Below are positions 1 through 26,700 of a stretch of DNA of 64,000 nucleotides, in pieces. How positions within the stretch are numbered: the stretch's first letter is position 1; each line of letters starts with the position of its first letter. Location of the stretch: the NCBI RefSeq assembly GCF_902459505.1, contig NC_047091.1:152859455-152923454 (forward strand). The letters run 5' to 3'. Position numbers and translations under genes: made by a program. The notes below the pieces were generated by a model, which had not been told where the DNA came from, did not search any database, and was given only the letters and a program-made list of their open reading frames with translations. The DNA is from Geotrypetes seraphini (Eukaryota; Chordata; Amphibia; Gymnophiona; Dermophiidae).

Positions 1-157
1 GAGGGAGCTGGCTCGAAGATAACGCCACATCGATCGCACCGTGGACCAGCGGTTGAAGAACACTGTTTTGGGCCTGATGCACATGCTGGCCTTGGGGACC
101 GGCAGGGAATTTCTGTCGACTGGCACTGGTCCATGGACCAGTGGTTGAAGAACATTG
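1..157. mobile_element. hAT element, right-end fragment
   Basis: Ends in a GGTTGAAGAACATTG terminus that resembles the hAT terminus just downstream; the body lies off the window. It is cut by the target duplication of the next element. Confidence 0.45.
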
Positions 158-165
158 CTCTATAG

Positions 166-1305
166 CAGTGTTTTTCAACCGCTGTTCCGCGGCACACTAG
201 TGTGCCGCGAGATGTTGCCTGGTGTGCCGTACGGTCAGGGCCGCCATCAGGGCAGTACCACCAGTCTAGGGAGAGGGGCGGTCCGCCCCACGTGGACAGG
301 AGAGAGCTGGACGGGGGACCCGCGGAGTTCAATACAACTCGAGCCGCGAGGCTCGTCTTCTGTTCCTGCCTGCCCTGCAGCTAACATATAGCCGATCGCA
401 AGCGTTCCCCGATGTCAGCGCTGACGTCGGAGGGAGGGCTTAAGCAAAGCCTGCCCTCCGACGTCAGCGCTGACGTCGGAGAATACTTCCGTTCGGCTAT
501 TTGTGTGCTGCAGGGCAGACAGGAAGCAGAAGACAAACCTCGCGGCTTGAGCTTCGTTTTGCTGAGAAAGTTGCAAAGATGGGCTGGGAGGCAAACACGG
601 AACACAAAAGGGGGGAGATAGTGCGTTTTGGACACAAGGCATGAACTTGGGAGAGAGGAAGGGAGGGAAAGAGATGCTGAGGTGGGGGAGGGAATGGGTT
701 TTTGGACACAGAAGGCATGGACTTGGGAGAGAGGAAGGGAGGGAAAGAGATGCTGAGGTGGGGGAGGGAATGCGTTTTTGGACACAGAAGAAATGGACTT
801 GGGAGAGAGGAAGGGAGGGAAAGAGATGCTGAGGTGGGGGAGGGAATGAGTGTTTGGACACAGAAGGCATGGACTTTGGAGAGAGGAAGGGAGGGAAAGA
901 GATGGTTGTGTACACGGGGAATAGAAGAAAGGAGACTTTTTGGTCATAGGGAGGGAGTGAGGTACAGATAGTGGCATACCAGGGTGGGGGGGGGCAGTCT
1001 GCCCCACCCCGGGTTTACGTCCCAAGGGGGTGCACAGCTGGTCACCCTCCAGTGTTGTCCCTAGGCCGGCAAACTGCGGCTCTTTAGCCACTTGAGTGCC
1101 ACCGCCGCCAACGGTGTTGTTGGCGGTGGCAGCATTATAAAATACTTTCTTTGTGTTTATTTGATTCCTATTCAAGAGAATTACTTTATATATAGTCAAT
1201 ATAGGCACAGAGTTAAATTTTTTAACATTTTCTAATGGTGGTGTGCCTCGTGATTTTTTTCATGAAACAAGTGTGCCTTTGCCCAAAAAAGGTTGAAAAA
1301 CACTG
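166..1305. mobile_element. Non-autonomous hAT transposon, 1.14 kb, perfect TSD
   Basis: Terminal inverted repeats begin CAGTGTTTTTCAACC and are flanked by the perfect 8-bp duplication CTCTATAG (158-165, 1306-1313), diagnostic for hAT. No transposase. The left half has a palindromic CpG-rich block around 405-500 (GTCAGCGCTGACGTCGGAG in both senses); the right half has a minisatellite. Confidence 0.85.
612..905. repeat. Minisatellite, ~67-bp unit, about 4 copies
   Basis: Repeats of a unit with GAGAGGAAGGGAGGGAAAGA, a GGTGGGGGAGGGAATG segment and TTTGGACACAGAAGGCATGG. Strong purine bias on plus. It keeps frames open on both strands and explains the long minus open frames here. Confidence 0.85.
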
Positions 1306-1899
1306 CTCTATAGGACTTAAGTGAGCACTGAATAGAATAGCACTAACTGCTAATTACTGGTGCCAATCACTTGTGTTATTGCTATTATTCTATAAATATG
1401 GGCACTTTGGCTGATAACCTTAGGTGCACCTTATAAAATTGTCCTTAATGCTTATTACCTACAAAAGTACACTGTCAGCTTCCTGGATGAACATATTAAA
1501 CACAGGAAATGGATACTGCCATATGTAAACACATGTTTCCAAATGAAGCAAAAGGAAAAAAAAATTTGCTCTGAGAAAACAAACAAACAGCGTAGCTGGG
1601 TACAAATGACCCCTCCACTGCCTTCATTTAAAAACTACTTTCAAATTAATTGACAACTACTACATCCTAATTAGAGCTGTACTACCCCCAGTGCTAATTT
1701 CACTCACTTTAGGCAAGAATCACTGCAGAGAGACTATAGTAATTTTGATTTGAATTGGTACAAAATTACGATTACCTGATGGCTTTCACTGTGCTGACTT
1801 TCACTTGTTCTGAGGAAGGAAAATGCGCTTTTGTCTCATGCTTCCATCATGTGCTCTTCTATATAACATTATTATAGCGGAGCTTGCCTCTGTAGTATA

Positions 1900-2995
1900 C
1901 CGTATTTTCACATAGATAACGCGCACACGGGTATAGCGCGCAAAAAACACATATTTATGTACATAAATTTTTATATACCGCGCACACCCGTATACCGCGC
2001 ATGCTGCCCGACTCTCCTTTCGCCCGCCCCGACTCTCCTCTGGAGACCCTGACTCTGTTTTCACCCACCCCGACTCCAGTGCTCCCTCTAAGCGGGCGGG
2101 TGTTGTGAGCAAACTTTTTCTCGCTGTGAGCTAAAAATATCGGGCGCCAGCAAGTTATGAGCCAACTCGCCCGATTCTCCTCTCGCCGCCCTGCCATCTG
2201 CCGTACGCCGTGCGCTGTGACGAGAAACTTGTGCGCTGCGATGTAATATTTTGTGCGCCAGCGCACGCCAGCGCAGCTTAGAGGGAACACTGCCCGACTC
2301 TCCTTTCCTCCTTGAAGTCCTGTCCCTACCCTGAAAGCCTGATGCCTCCCCCGACGTCCAATTCACCCCCCCGCAGGACCGCTCGCACCCCCACCCCGAA
2401 GGACCGCTTGCACGCACCCGCACCCCCACCCTGAAGGACCGCTCGCACCCCCACCCCGAAGGAGCGCTCGCACTCCCACCCCGAAGGACCGCTCGCACCC
2501 CCACAGCCTCACCCCCCTCCCCCATGGAGAAGCTGTCTACCTTGTTTCCGGATGCCAGCAAGCCCAGCTGTTTCCTCTGCCGGAGGTCCCGCCCCTTCTC
2601 TGAGCCCTGCTGTACTGCTTTTTCTTCCGGCGGTCCCGCCCTTTCTCTGACATCAGAGAAAGGGCGGGACCGCCTGAAGAGGAAGCAGCGCAGCACAGGG
2701 CTCTGAGAAGGGGTGGGACCTCCGGCAGAGGAAACAGCTGGGCTGGCATCCGGAAACAAGGTAGACAGCTTCTCCATGGGGGAGGCTGTGGGGGTGCGAG
2801 TGGTTCTTCGGGTGGGGTGCGAGCGGTCCTTCGGGGTGGGAGTGCGAGCGCTCCTTCCGGGTGATGAATCGGGCGTCGGGGGGGGGAACTATGTAAAAAA
2901 ATTTTGTACAACGCGCTCACGCGTATAACGCGCAAGGGTATGCGCGGTTTGTAAAAACCACGTATAACGCGTGCGTTATATGCGAGAAAATACGG
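1900..2995. mobile_element. Non-autonomous pogo-family element, copy 1
   Basis: Starts CCGTATTTTCACATAGATAA and ends in the inverse, flanked by TA (1898-1899, 2996-2997). Subterminal CpG-rich repeats (GCGCACACGGGTATAGCGCG, TATACCGCGC, GTATAACGCG) match the ends of the autonomous copy at 57152-61517. A hairpin lies at ~2512-2790. A hAT element (2077-2292) is nested inside. Confidence 0.85.
2077..2292. mobile_element. hAT MITE nested in pogo copy 1
   Basis: 216 bp with termini CAGTGCTCCCTCTAAGC and GCTTAGAGGGAACACTG and a perfect 8-bp duplication CCCGACTC (2069-2076, 2293-2300). Confidence 0.88.
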
Positions 2996-3296
2996 TAACT
3001 AGTGCCACTGATGTATAGTTATTAAACATGAGTCATATTTTCCCAGGTTCTATATAAGTGGTTTTCAAGCACTCCAGTAGAAGAAATAAACTTTCCCTTG
3101 TGAGCGCCCTCCCCAGCCCATCCTCTCCTCTCATTCTTGACGGACGCGTTCCCCCATTCTTGCCCCAGGGTGCTCTCAGGCACTTTTCTTTCATTTCAGG
3201 CTGGCTCTCTCTCCTCCCATCTGGCTCCTCACAAATCTCTATGCAAATATGAGCTGCAGTGGCCACAATATTTTGAAATGTGAACAAAACACTTAC

Positions 3297-17407
<14,111 letters not shown>

Positions 17408-17786
17408 AACGCAATGGATCACAACCTAACCCCGGCTCCTTCTGATGACGTCAGGCACAAGGCGGATCTTTTGTCAGAGAGTGACTGAAAACTAACTTAT
17501 TCGAGCACTACAAGGTTATAACTTAAACTACTAGAAGCAGCAAAACGTATCAAGGGGAGGTAACAAGCTGGGTATGGGAAGGGGTATACGTATACATCTT
17601 TTATGCCTAAAATTTTACCAGTATCGCACAATATTAAGAAAAACTAGAGAATAAGTTTGGCCATGATGAAACACCGTAGAAGATCGGGTGCGCCTTTAAA
17701 ATATGTCCCCTTTGTTGCTGCTGCTTCTCAGTGGTGCTCTCTTTACCTTCCGGCCTGTTCTCAGTTAGAGGCACCCGGCCGAAACC
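17408..17786. promoter_or_regulatory. Bidirectional GTF2H3/EIF2B1 promoter and 5' leaders
   Basis: The two start codons are 379 bp apart and divergent. The interval has a full palindromic CRE, TGACGTCA, at 17446-17453, on the GTF2H3 side, and an ETS-type CTTCCGG at 17747-17753, 34 bp before the EIF2B1 ATG. No repeat family is recognisable in it, unlike the flanks. The human pair has the same head-to-head layout. Start sites cannot be read from sequence alone. Confidence 0.8.
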
Positions 17787-17799
17787 ATGGACACAGGAG
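17787..17799 (+). CDS. EIF2B1: EIF2B1 coding exon 1
   Basis: ATG GAC ACA GGA G then donor GTAATG; the split GAA codon joins EIIDYF in exon 2. Confidence 0.95.
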
Positions 17800-20700
17800 G
17801 TAATGTGGAAGAACTGGGCGTTAGCAAAAGTTTACCAATACACGCAAAAAAATAGGGCTATCACCTTTTGGCTCTATTGGGGGGGGGGGGGATAGATGTT
17901 ATGCGAGAAGGACTCTTAGCTAGAATTTAAGGTGCTAAAATGTCTGAAAACTCAGAAGACACACAGATGTAGGAGTGAAACAAGAACTTTCCTGCACGAG
18001 TGTAGAATATAATGTATTCTTTTATTAGCAAAGCAAATCTGATATGGGGCCATGTTTCGGTGGATAACCACCTGCTTCAGGGATCACCAGTACTCTGTTG
18101 GATGCATTATTATAACAACGAGCAGAATCTGCATCCAATAGTACCTACAGTGTGCCAAAGAGAAAGGAAAGAAGACCAAACTGTCAGTCTCACAGCCAGC
18201 TCTGCAAAAAAGCTAACTACAATGCCCGAAACTGAGGAATGCCTACATTTCAGAGTGCAACAAAATGGTCTTTTTTAATTATTCATTGTAAAGCTTTGCT
18301 TAGTTGTAAAATATAGTTTTAAGCTACTAAAACAATTTAATACATGCTTGATCTACATATTTTTCAGAAATAATTGACTATTTTAAAACTCAGAAAAAGG
18401 ATCCAGATGTTGCATCTGCTGTAGCTGCTATTCGAACGTTACTGGAATTTTTGAAGAGGGATAAAGGTACAATAATGGAAGATCCTTGGCTATTTAGAAT
18501 ACAAGAATGTGATACAATGTGATTTTATTGTAACGTCTCTTCTAATAGCTAACATTTATTTGTTTTTATTTATTCAATTTTCTGTACCGTTCTCCCAGGG
18601 AAGCTCAGAATGGTTTATATGCATTTATTCAGGTGCTCAAACCGTTTTCCCTCTCTGTCCTGGCAGGCTCACAATCTATCTATCTATCGTACCTGGGGCA
18701 ATGGAGGGATTAAGTGACTTGCCCAGGGTCACAAGGAGCAGCATGGGTTTGAACTCACAACCTCAGGGTGCTGAGGCTGTAGCTTTAACCACTGCGCCAT
18801 ACTCTCAGTGATTGCATGTTAGCCTCTTTTTAAGACTCCCTTGAATAGGCAATGGGCTGTCTTCAGTCAAATACAGTACCCCCTTCATCTGCCATTCTGA
18901 ATATAAAATTACACATTTATACCACATGATATAAGTGGAGGTGCTTTTTCAATATGATGTCCAAATCAGAGTTTGGCTGTTTTGCGGAACATGCACAAAA
19001 ATCTAGTAGTGAAAATGACCATTGTCGAAAAACGTTTATCTTTTTGTTTCAAAAATGGTCATTTCTCAGATGTGCTTGTTCACAGTACTTTTTGAACTAC
19101 TTTTGAAAAGAAAAAAAAAACACATCCAAAAGAAAAATGCAGAAAACAAGTCATTGGGATGTAGGAAGGGCCATCATTTTTAGTAGACTGGCCACACAGA
19201 CATCCAGGCATTGCAGTGAACTTCACATAAAAAGGCCCAGGTACACATCTCACCAAACCCCCTTATTGTGTATGGTGAGCCCTCCAAAACCTACCGGAAC
19301 AAACTGTATACCATACCAATAGTCCTTATGTGCAGGCATTACCTGTAAGCAGATACAGTAGGTTTTGGAAGGCTCCCATATTCCTCCATAAGTATAGTAG
19401 TTAAGAGTAGAATATGTGCCTGAGTCCCCATCGCTATAGTTCATTACACCGCCTACTAGGCTACTCCAGGAACCTGTGTGCTACTGTACTAGGACTGGCC
19501 ATAACATCTGAACCTATCATACAGGCAGGCATGTACTATTTCAGTCAGATCATTTGGGGGGTCATGTCTTCATTCCTCCAGTGGACATCTGATCAGTTTG
19601 GGCACCTTTCTGGCACTTATTTGTTGTTAAAACAGTCTAGCCCCAAAAATCCAAACTGTGCTCTGGACATTTTCTAAAATGTTAAATTCTCATGGCAGCC
19701 AATCAGGGATGCGAAAGGTATGGGGGGGAGGGAGGTAAAACTTCTTAGAGGCAGGAGGGATTCCTCATGTCCCGACCCACCGATGGACCACCAGGACTTA
19801 CGATAGGCCCAGTGGAGCCTGTAAGTCATCAGGAGGGAGGGGAGATGGGTAGGGAAACTGGCAGGGAAGGAGGGGGTATGGGTGCAGAGTCTGGCATGGA
19901 GGGAGGGGGGCTAGGTGCAGAGACTGTCGGGGCAGGCAAGGGAGTAAGGGTGCGGGCTGGATGCATATCCTGGCAGAGCAGGGAGGGAGGGGGAACAGAA
20001 TGCAGAGCCGGGCAGGGAGGGAAGGGGTTGGGTGCAGAGCCTGGCAGGGCACTGTAATTGAGTATTAACATCCCCCTGGTTTATATTCGAGATAACCTTT
20101 TTTCCTCCTTTTTTTGGTGAAAAAAAGGTTACCTTGGTTTATATTTGAGTATATACAATAATTTGCCTGGTAGACTTTATATTGATGCATGTTGGGAATT
20201 TTAACTGTAAAAGATTTCAGGTGGAATATCTTTTGGAGACACCCTACTCTGTTAGATAGGCGGAGTCATTTCTTCTCAGGATTGGGCAGTGAATAAATGT
20301 GAAATGTCTGTACATTGGAGAGGGGAAATAGTATATTAATCAGATGATAGATTGTACCTGTTTTTTCTAGGTGAAACAATTCAAGGCTTAAGAGCAAATC
20401 TGAAAGAGGCCATTGAAACTCTATCAGGAATTGATTCTTCTGTGGCAGTGTCATCAGGAGGAGAGCTTTTTTTAAGGTTCATTAGCCTGACTTTTTTAGA
20501 GCAATCTGTAAGTCTAATAGCCTGTGTAATTTTTCAACACACTTTTTATAAAAATGAATCCTACCCATTGATAAGTCTGACTTTCACATTTGCAGGACTT
20601 CTCAAAATGTAAAAAGGTAATGATTGAAAGAGGGGAAGATTTCCTAGCAAGAATATCTTTGTCAAGAAACAAGATTGCTAAATTATGCCATACTTTTATA

Positions 20701-23700
20701 AAAGATGATGCGGTAAGTAGCCATATGCAGGTCTTATGCATTGCAGTTGCTCAGTAAAATTGGTTTGATGCAAATTACAAACCTCAAAACCACTAGGACA
20801 GCTAAGAAACTTCTTAAAAAGATAAGACTTCAATTTTTATTTATTAGAAAACCTAAATGATGCAGTTTATGCTTACATCCCACAGAAAATTGACATTGCA
20901 GAGGATAGGGGCATGCTTACAAGAGAAAGGTATATTATTAGAACCTTAGTAAGCTAAGGAATCAGGAATTGGCATTAAAAGAAAGAACAACATCCAGAAC
21001 CATCAGACTTGATGGGCCTTGGCCCTTTTCTGCCGTCACTTTCTATGTTTCTATGTTTCTTAGAAGTGAAAACAACAGGGAAACATGGAGCTTTCAAAGG
21101 ATGATTAATAAAATATTTATAAATGAGCTAAAGACTAAAAGATCATCCAGTTTCCAGCATGATATATCCATTCTTAATTAATATTTTGGATTGAGATGTA
21201 AAAAAAATATATATATATTTTTTTAAATTTGGATTTCTATTCGGACATATTGCTCGTAATGTGGCAACTAACGCATTAACAGCTAACATGGAACAGGATG
21301 GTGAATGGGCAAGAGTTGTGCCTTACAATTACTGCATGTTAATTTAATATAGTACAATTAATCCCATTTACGTAAGTCTAGCTAATTCAAATGTGCTACT
21401 TTCAATGTAGTTAACACATGCTAAAGAACCTTTATCTATGTTAACTGCATTGCAAGATGCTAGGAATGACCTCCAACAGTTAACACAAAAGTTTCAGGGT
21501 AACTGCATGTTAATTTTGACAATTACCATTTCTTACCTTGGTTTTGTAAGGTGGAACCTAGGGGAGGGTGGGGTTTCTGTTAGATGATGTAGGGGGTGTC
21601 AAAGGTGAGGGCATCAGGAGGAGAAAGTATTTGGGGCAGAGGGAATGTGATTGGATTGATAGACGGTATATCAAGAAACCAATAACCTTGAAGCATCAAA
21701 AAAGTTTACAATAAAATCCAAACCTTCACAAGAAAAAGGAAAGAAACTCCAATTATGTTATAGGACAGAAAATAAATAAATTACAATTGACAATATCAAC
21801 AGGTTAGAGGATTGCCACGACTCCCTGCTTGTGGGATTGATCACAAACAGTGTTGGTCATACTCTGTAGGAGTGTCTAACCTGCAGTACTAAGCTTCCGC
21901 GTGTTAGTCACTCCTGTGGAAAATTAAGGGCAGTAAAAGCCTGACTTAGACTACCGTTAGTGCTAACCAGGCAGCTCTTTTCCTTTGGAAATACTTTTCT
22001 TGACAATTGAGGAAAGTAATGTTCAGTCAGAAGGGGGAAACCCATAAAATTGGCTGGAGGAGTGTAAAACAAAGCAGAGTGAGAGTTTTCCAGTATACTG
22101 AGCCTAAACTCTCTCTGAATGATCACCAGGTAATGCACAAGCTAGGGTACAATGCGTCTCCTGAATCAATGAACAGCATGTAAATTGTGGGGAGAGTTTA
22201 GACAGTTCTGTTTCTCTAAACAAAATGGAAATGATTGCAGCTTAAAACATAAATCTTTCATTTATCAGCCAGAAGCTGTAGTTGGTAGATATTATTAATT
22301 AACAAATAAGTTTATCTTAATTTGTTGACAAATGAATTTTTGAAATTTTCTTTTAACAGAGAATATTGACTCATGCTTACTCCAGAGTGGTTCTGAGGGT
22401 TTTGAAAGAAGCTGCAGCTGCGAAAAAACGTTTCAGTGTGTATATTACAGAGTCGCAGCCAGATTTATCAGGGCAAGTGCACCACTTATCTGTATCTATC
22501 ATTAGATTTTGACGTTACACCATCTTAAAACGCTTTATTGTACACAGAGGCCCTGATTCTCCAAAGTGCATCCCGATTTTAGGCAGCTGTAGGCGTCCTA
22601 CAGCTGTCTAATCAGCCAATCGGGATGCACGTTTTTTTTAAAAAAATGCTCCCCAGGCAAGCCTGAAGGCGCCTCTGGGAGCCTAGGGAGACCCGCAAGA
22701 TGCCTAAGCTCGTCTAAGGGCCTTAGGCTGAACCTAGGCGGCCCTACGCGTCTCCCTAGTAGAGGAGAAGCTTAAAATGTAGGCCAGCAAAATGCTGGCC
22801 TACATTGTAAGTAGACGTGGCCACTATACTTATTGTGGCAAGGGATCTCTCTGCCGCTATAAGTATAGCGGGCTGCGGCCCCCTGACCAGGAGGGTGCCC
22901 AAACCCTCTGCCCGAAGACGCGCCCCCCCCCCCGACATTACCGATCTCCGCCCCCGCCAATATCGATAGCTGGCAGGAGGGTGCCCAATCCCTCCTGCAG
23001 GAGGGTGCCCAATCCTCCGTCGAAATGAAGTGGGCCCGCCCCTTCCCGGCCCATCCCGCCGAAGCCTAAGGCCTGATTGGCCCAGGCTCTAGAAGCCTGG
23101 ACCAATCAGACCTTAGGCATAGCGGGTCCGCCCATCCCCACTTAATCTAAGGCCTGATTGGCCAAACAGACCTTAGACTTAATCTAAGGCCTGATTGGCC
23201 AATCAGACCTTAGACTTAGTGGGGATGGGCGGACCCGCTATACCTAAGGCCTGATTGGTCCAGGCTTCTAGAGCCTGGGCCAATCAGGCCTTAGGCTTCG
23301 GCGGGATGGGCCAGGAAGGGGCGGGCCTGCTTCATTTCGACGAGGCGTGCCTGCCGGCTCAAGACATGCAAGACCCATCTAAGAACAGGTTTGGTGGAAT
23401 GGAGGTTTGGGGGTTGTTAGCACCGGGGGGGGAGGGTGCGTCTTCGGGCAGGAGGGATTGGACACCCTCCTGCCAGCGAAAGATATTGTCGGGGGGAGGG
23501 GGAGATCGGTAATGTCAGGGGGGGGTCGGTAGTGTGGGGGGGGGAGTGCGTCTTCGGGCAGAGGGTTTGGGCACCCTCCTGGTCAGGGGGCCGCGGCCCG
23601 CTATACTTATAGCGGCAGAGAGATCCCTTGCCACGATAAGTGTAGTGGGCCGTGTCTAATCTAACCCGTTTCTCTAACCCGCGTCTGTAACATGGACGCC

Positions 23701-26700
23701 GGTTACAGAATCGGGGTTTAGTTTAGGCCGATTCTGAATAGGACGCCTCTCCCGGGCGTCCTATTCAGAATCAGGGCCTAGGTGTCTTGCGGGCCTCGCC
23801 TTCAATATAGGCGGCCTGCCTGGGGAGCATTTTTTTAAAAAAACGTGCATCCCGATTGGCTGATTAGACAGCTGTAGGACGCCTACAGCTGCCTAAAATC
23901 GGGACGCACTTTTAGAGAATCAGGCCCAGAATGTAGAGATCAGAATTGAAATGTACAGGATGAGATGTGCCTCATTCCAGTAGTATTTTAGAAAAGGATC
24001 TGCTGATGTAGAGCCTTTTCTAAAATACTTGCAATAGTGCACATGTATTTTGCTGGCACATGCAGTGAGAGCAGCCATTTTACAAATATTGTATAACCAT
24101 TCAAAAAAAATGAACAGGATCAACCTAGCAGCTTCCACATGGAGATATTGACATTTACAAATGGAACTGTGATACCCTCACTTCCACATATATGAGGGCC
24201 AACACTTTCATATGCAGTTGTCCCATTTTACAAACTGCTTATGTGAGACTGTGATGTTAATGTGGTTTCATTTCAAGGGTGGGCAAAATATACATAGAAT
24301 TATGAAGCATGATGTCCTTTATCTTTCATGTAAACCCCTGGCTGAAATGATTTGTTTACGAGTAAAACCTATATATGCTGTTCAGCAAGTATAAAAGCTG
24401 TTCTAGTTCAATGTGTCTAGTGATCCTGAACCTTAAGGTTTTGCATCTGAACCTGCAAATTGCTTGCAGAAAACTGTCAGTCATCTTTTTCAATTCCACC
24501 TCCTTTCCAGTGAGCTGCTTCTGCTCCCTCAGTTTGTTTTCTGCAAGCAAGTTGCTCAGAAGTGTTTCTGCTCTGCAGTTTTATTATTTTCAGGTATTTT
24601 TTTCTAAGTGTTGGTACCTCTGCCTGGGAGAAGATGCAGACTTGCATTGATGAAGTCTGCTAATAGCAGAACCAGCCCTCAGGAATACCTAGTTAATGAG
24701 AAAGGCAAAGAGAGACACTTCCCCCCCCCCCCCCCATTTCACAAGGAGAATACATGTAGGCCACATCCTCTTGAAATCTCTACATCAGGGGTGGGCAACC
24801 TTTATTCACAGAGGGCCTAATGAATGTTAATACTATCCCTAGTGGACCACAAAATCTGCTTTGCTTTCAAGAACCATGCACACTACAGTGATTAACAAAT
24901 AGTACAGGCTTTGGATTCGTGTATACAAACTTGTTTCTGAACTTTTGAAATTTGCCCTTCAAGGAAGACCATGGCAACAGAACTGAGAAAGTTGAATGTT
25001 CCTGTAATTGTAATCTTGGATGCCGCAGTTGGGTGAGCAGAAGTCACAATATTAATCTTTGGAGATCTGTCCTTTTATCTTGAAGTGCTTCTGAAGTACC
25101 ATAACTAGAACTGCTTGCAAACTAAATGCTTTTTTTCCCCCCTCTCCAGTTATGTGATGGAGAAAGTGGATCTTGTTATAGTTGGTGCTGAAGGTGTAGT
25201 TGAAAGTGGAGGAATAATTAATAAGGTAACTTTGAAAAAGTATTTTCTGGACTTTATTTGGAGCTGCAGATAATTTGCGATCTAAGATTCATTTCAAGTT
25301 TCATCTGAGGGAGATTATGACTAATTTGATTAATTTTCCAAATAATGGTGTATTTGAAATTGGTCAATAGTTTAAATCTACATAGGATTTTGGAGAATGA
25401 TGCCCTTTATCTCTCATCTAATCTAGCCAAAACAATTACTTGTTTAAAACCTATATGGGCGGTTGAGCAAGTGTAAAAGCCAACGTGGAAGTTTTCCCCA
25501 TACAAATGTATTATTCCCACATTTCACAAGAGATATGTGTAGACCAGGGATGTCAAAGTCCCTCCTCTAAGGCCACAATCCAGTCAGGTTTTCAGGATTT
25601 CCCCAATGAATATGCATGAGATTTATTAGCATACAATGAAAACAGTGCATGCAAATAGATCTCATGCATATTCATTGGGGAAATCCTGAAAACCCGACTG
25701 GATTGCGGCCCTTGAGAAGGGACTTTGACACCCCTGATGTAGACCATGCCTTCTTGAAATCTCTACATCAAGGAAGGGCAACCTTTATACACAAAGGGCC
25801 TTATGAATGTTGGTACTGTCCTTCAGACAAGGTGTTTTCCTAAGGGTGGACAAATTAATGTTTTAGCTGAGACATGGGCAACTCCGGTCCTCGAGGGCAG
25901 GAATCCAATCGGGTTTACAGGATTTCCCCAATGAATACGCATGAGATTTATTTGCATGCACTGCTTTCAATGCATATTCATTGGGGAAATCCTGAAAACC
26001 CGATTGGATTCCGGCCCTCAAGGACCAGAGTTGCCCATGTCTGTTTTAGCCCCCCTTTTACGAAGCTGTATTAGGTTTTTCTAATCGCTGGCTGCAGCCT
26101 TATTAGCTCCGACACTCATAGAATTCCTGAGCATCGGAGCTAATACTGCTGCGGCTGGCAATTTAAAAAAATAAATAAATAAAAGCCTAAGGCAGCTTCT
26201 TAAAGGTGGGGTAATGAGGCAGACATATTGCCCTTATTCAATGAAATATTAATCAAATCCCTAAGATGTGGTTAGTGTCTGCATTATCAATTTAACCTTG
26301 TGGAGTAGATACCACATCAAGAGCACAGATTGTAGATTTTATTTGTGGTAGGTTCTTACAAGTTCTTTCTCTGTCAACAGGTGTAAAATCTGTCCATAGC
26401 ACCTGAGTTCCCACTGTTCTGCTCTTCATAATAATCAACAAGTCTAGATGTTGTAAAACTGGCAACATATTGGGCAGTCAGTATACTGTTGCCTTCCTCT
26501 TTTGGTTCTTCCAGAAAATTGTTCATGATATTATTACTCAACCAGCACAGACATAGCAGCTTGAATTTTTCCATTGTAATAACTTCTTAGTTTCATCTAA
26601 TTGTAACCCATATTATATTCCTTTAAGGCTCGACAATAAGCTATTTTAAGTTCAATCTCTGAAGTATTTCTCTGTGCTTGTTCTATTCTGGAAACTTTAC

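Noticed and set aside
381-1208. Minus open frame of 275 codons rich in Pro and Ser
   Set aside because: It covers the purine-rich 67-bp minisatellite of the hAT element and its GC-rich flank; the repeat keeps it open.
2088-2777. Minus open frame of 229 codons, with relatives at 9122-9625 and 60641-61342
   Set aside because: All three lie over the pogo-family hairpin and are open on both strands; similarity between them reflects the shared transposon DNA.
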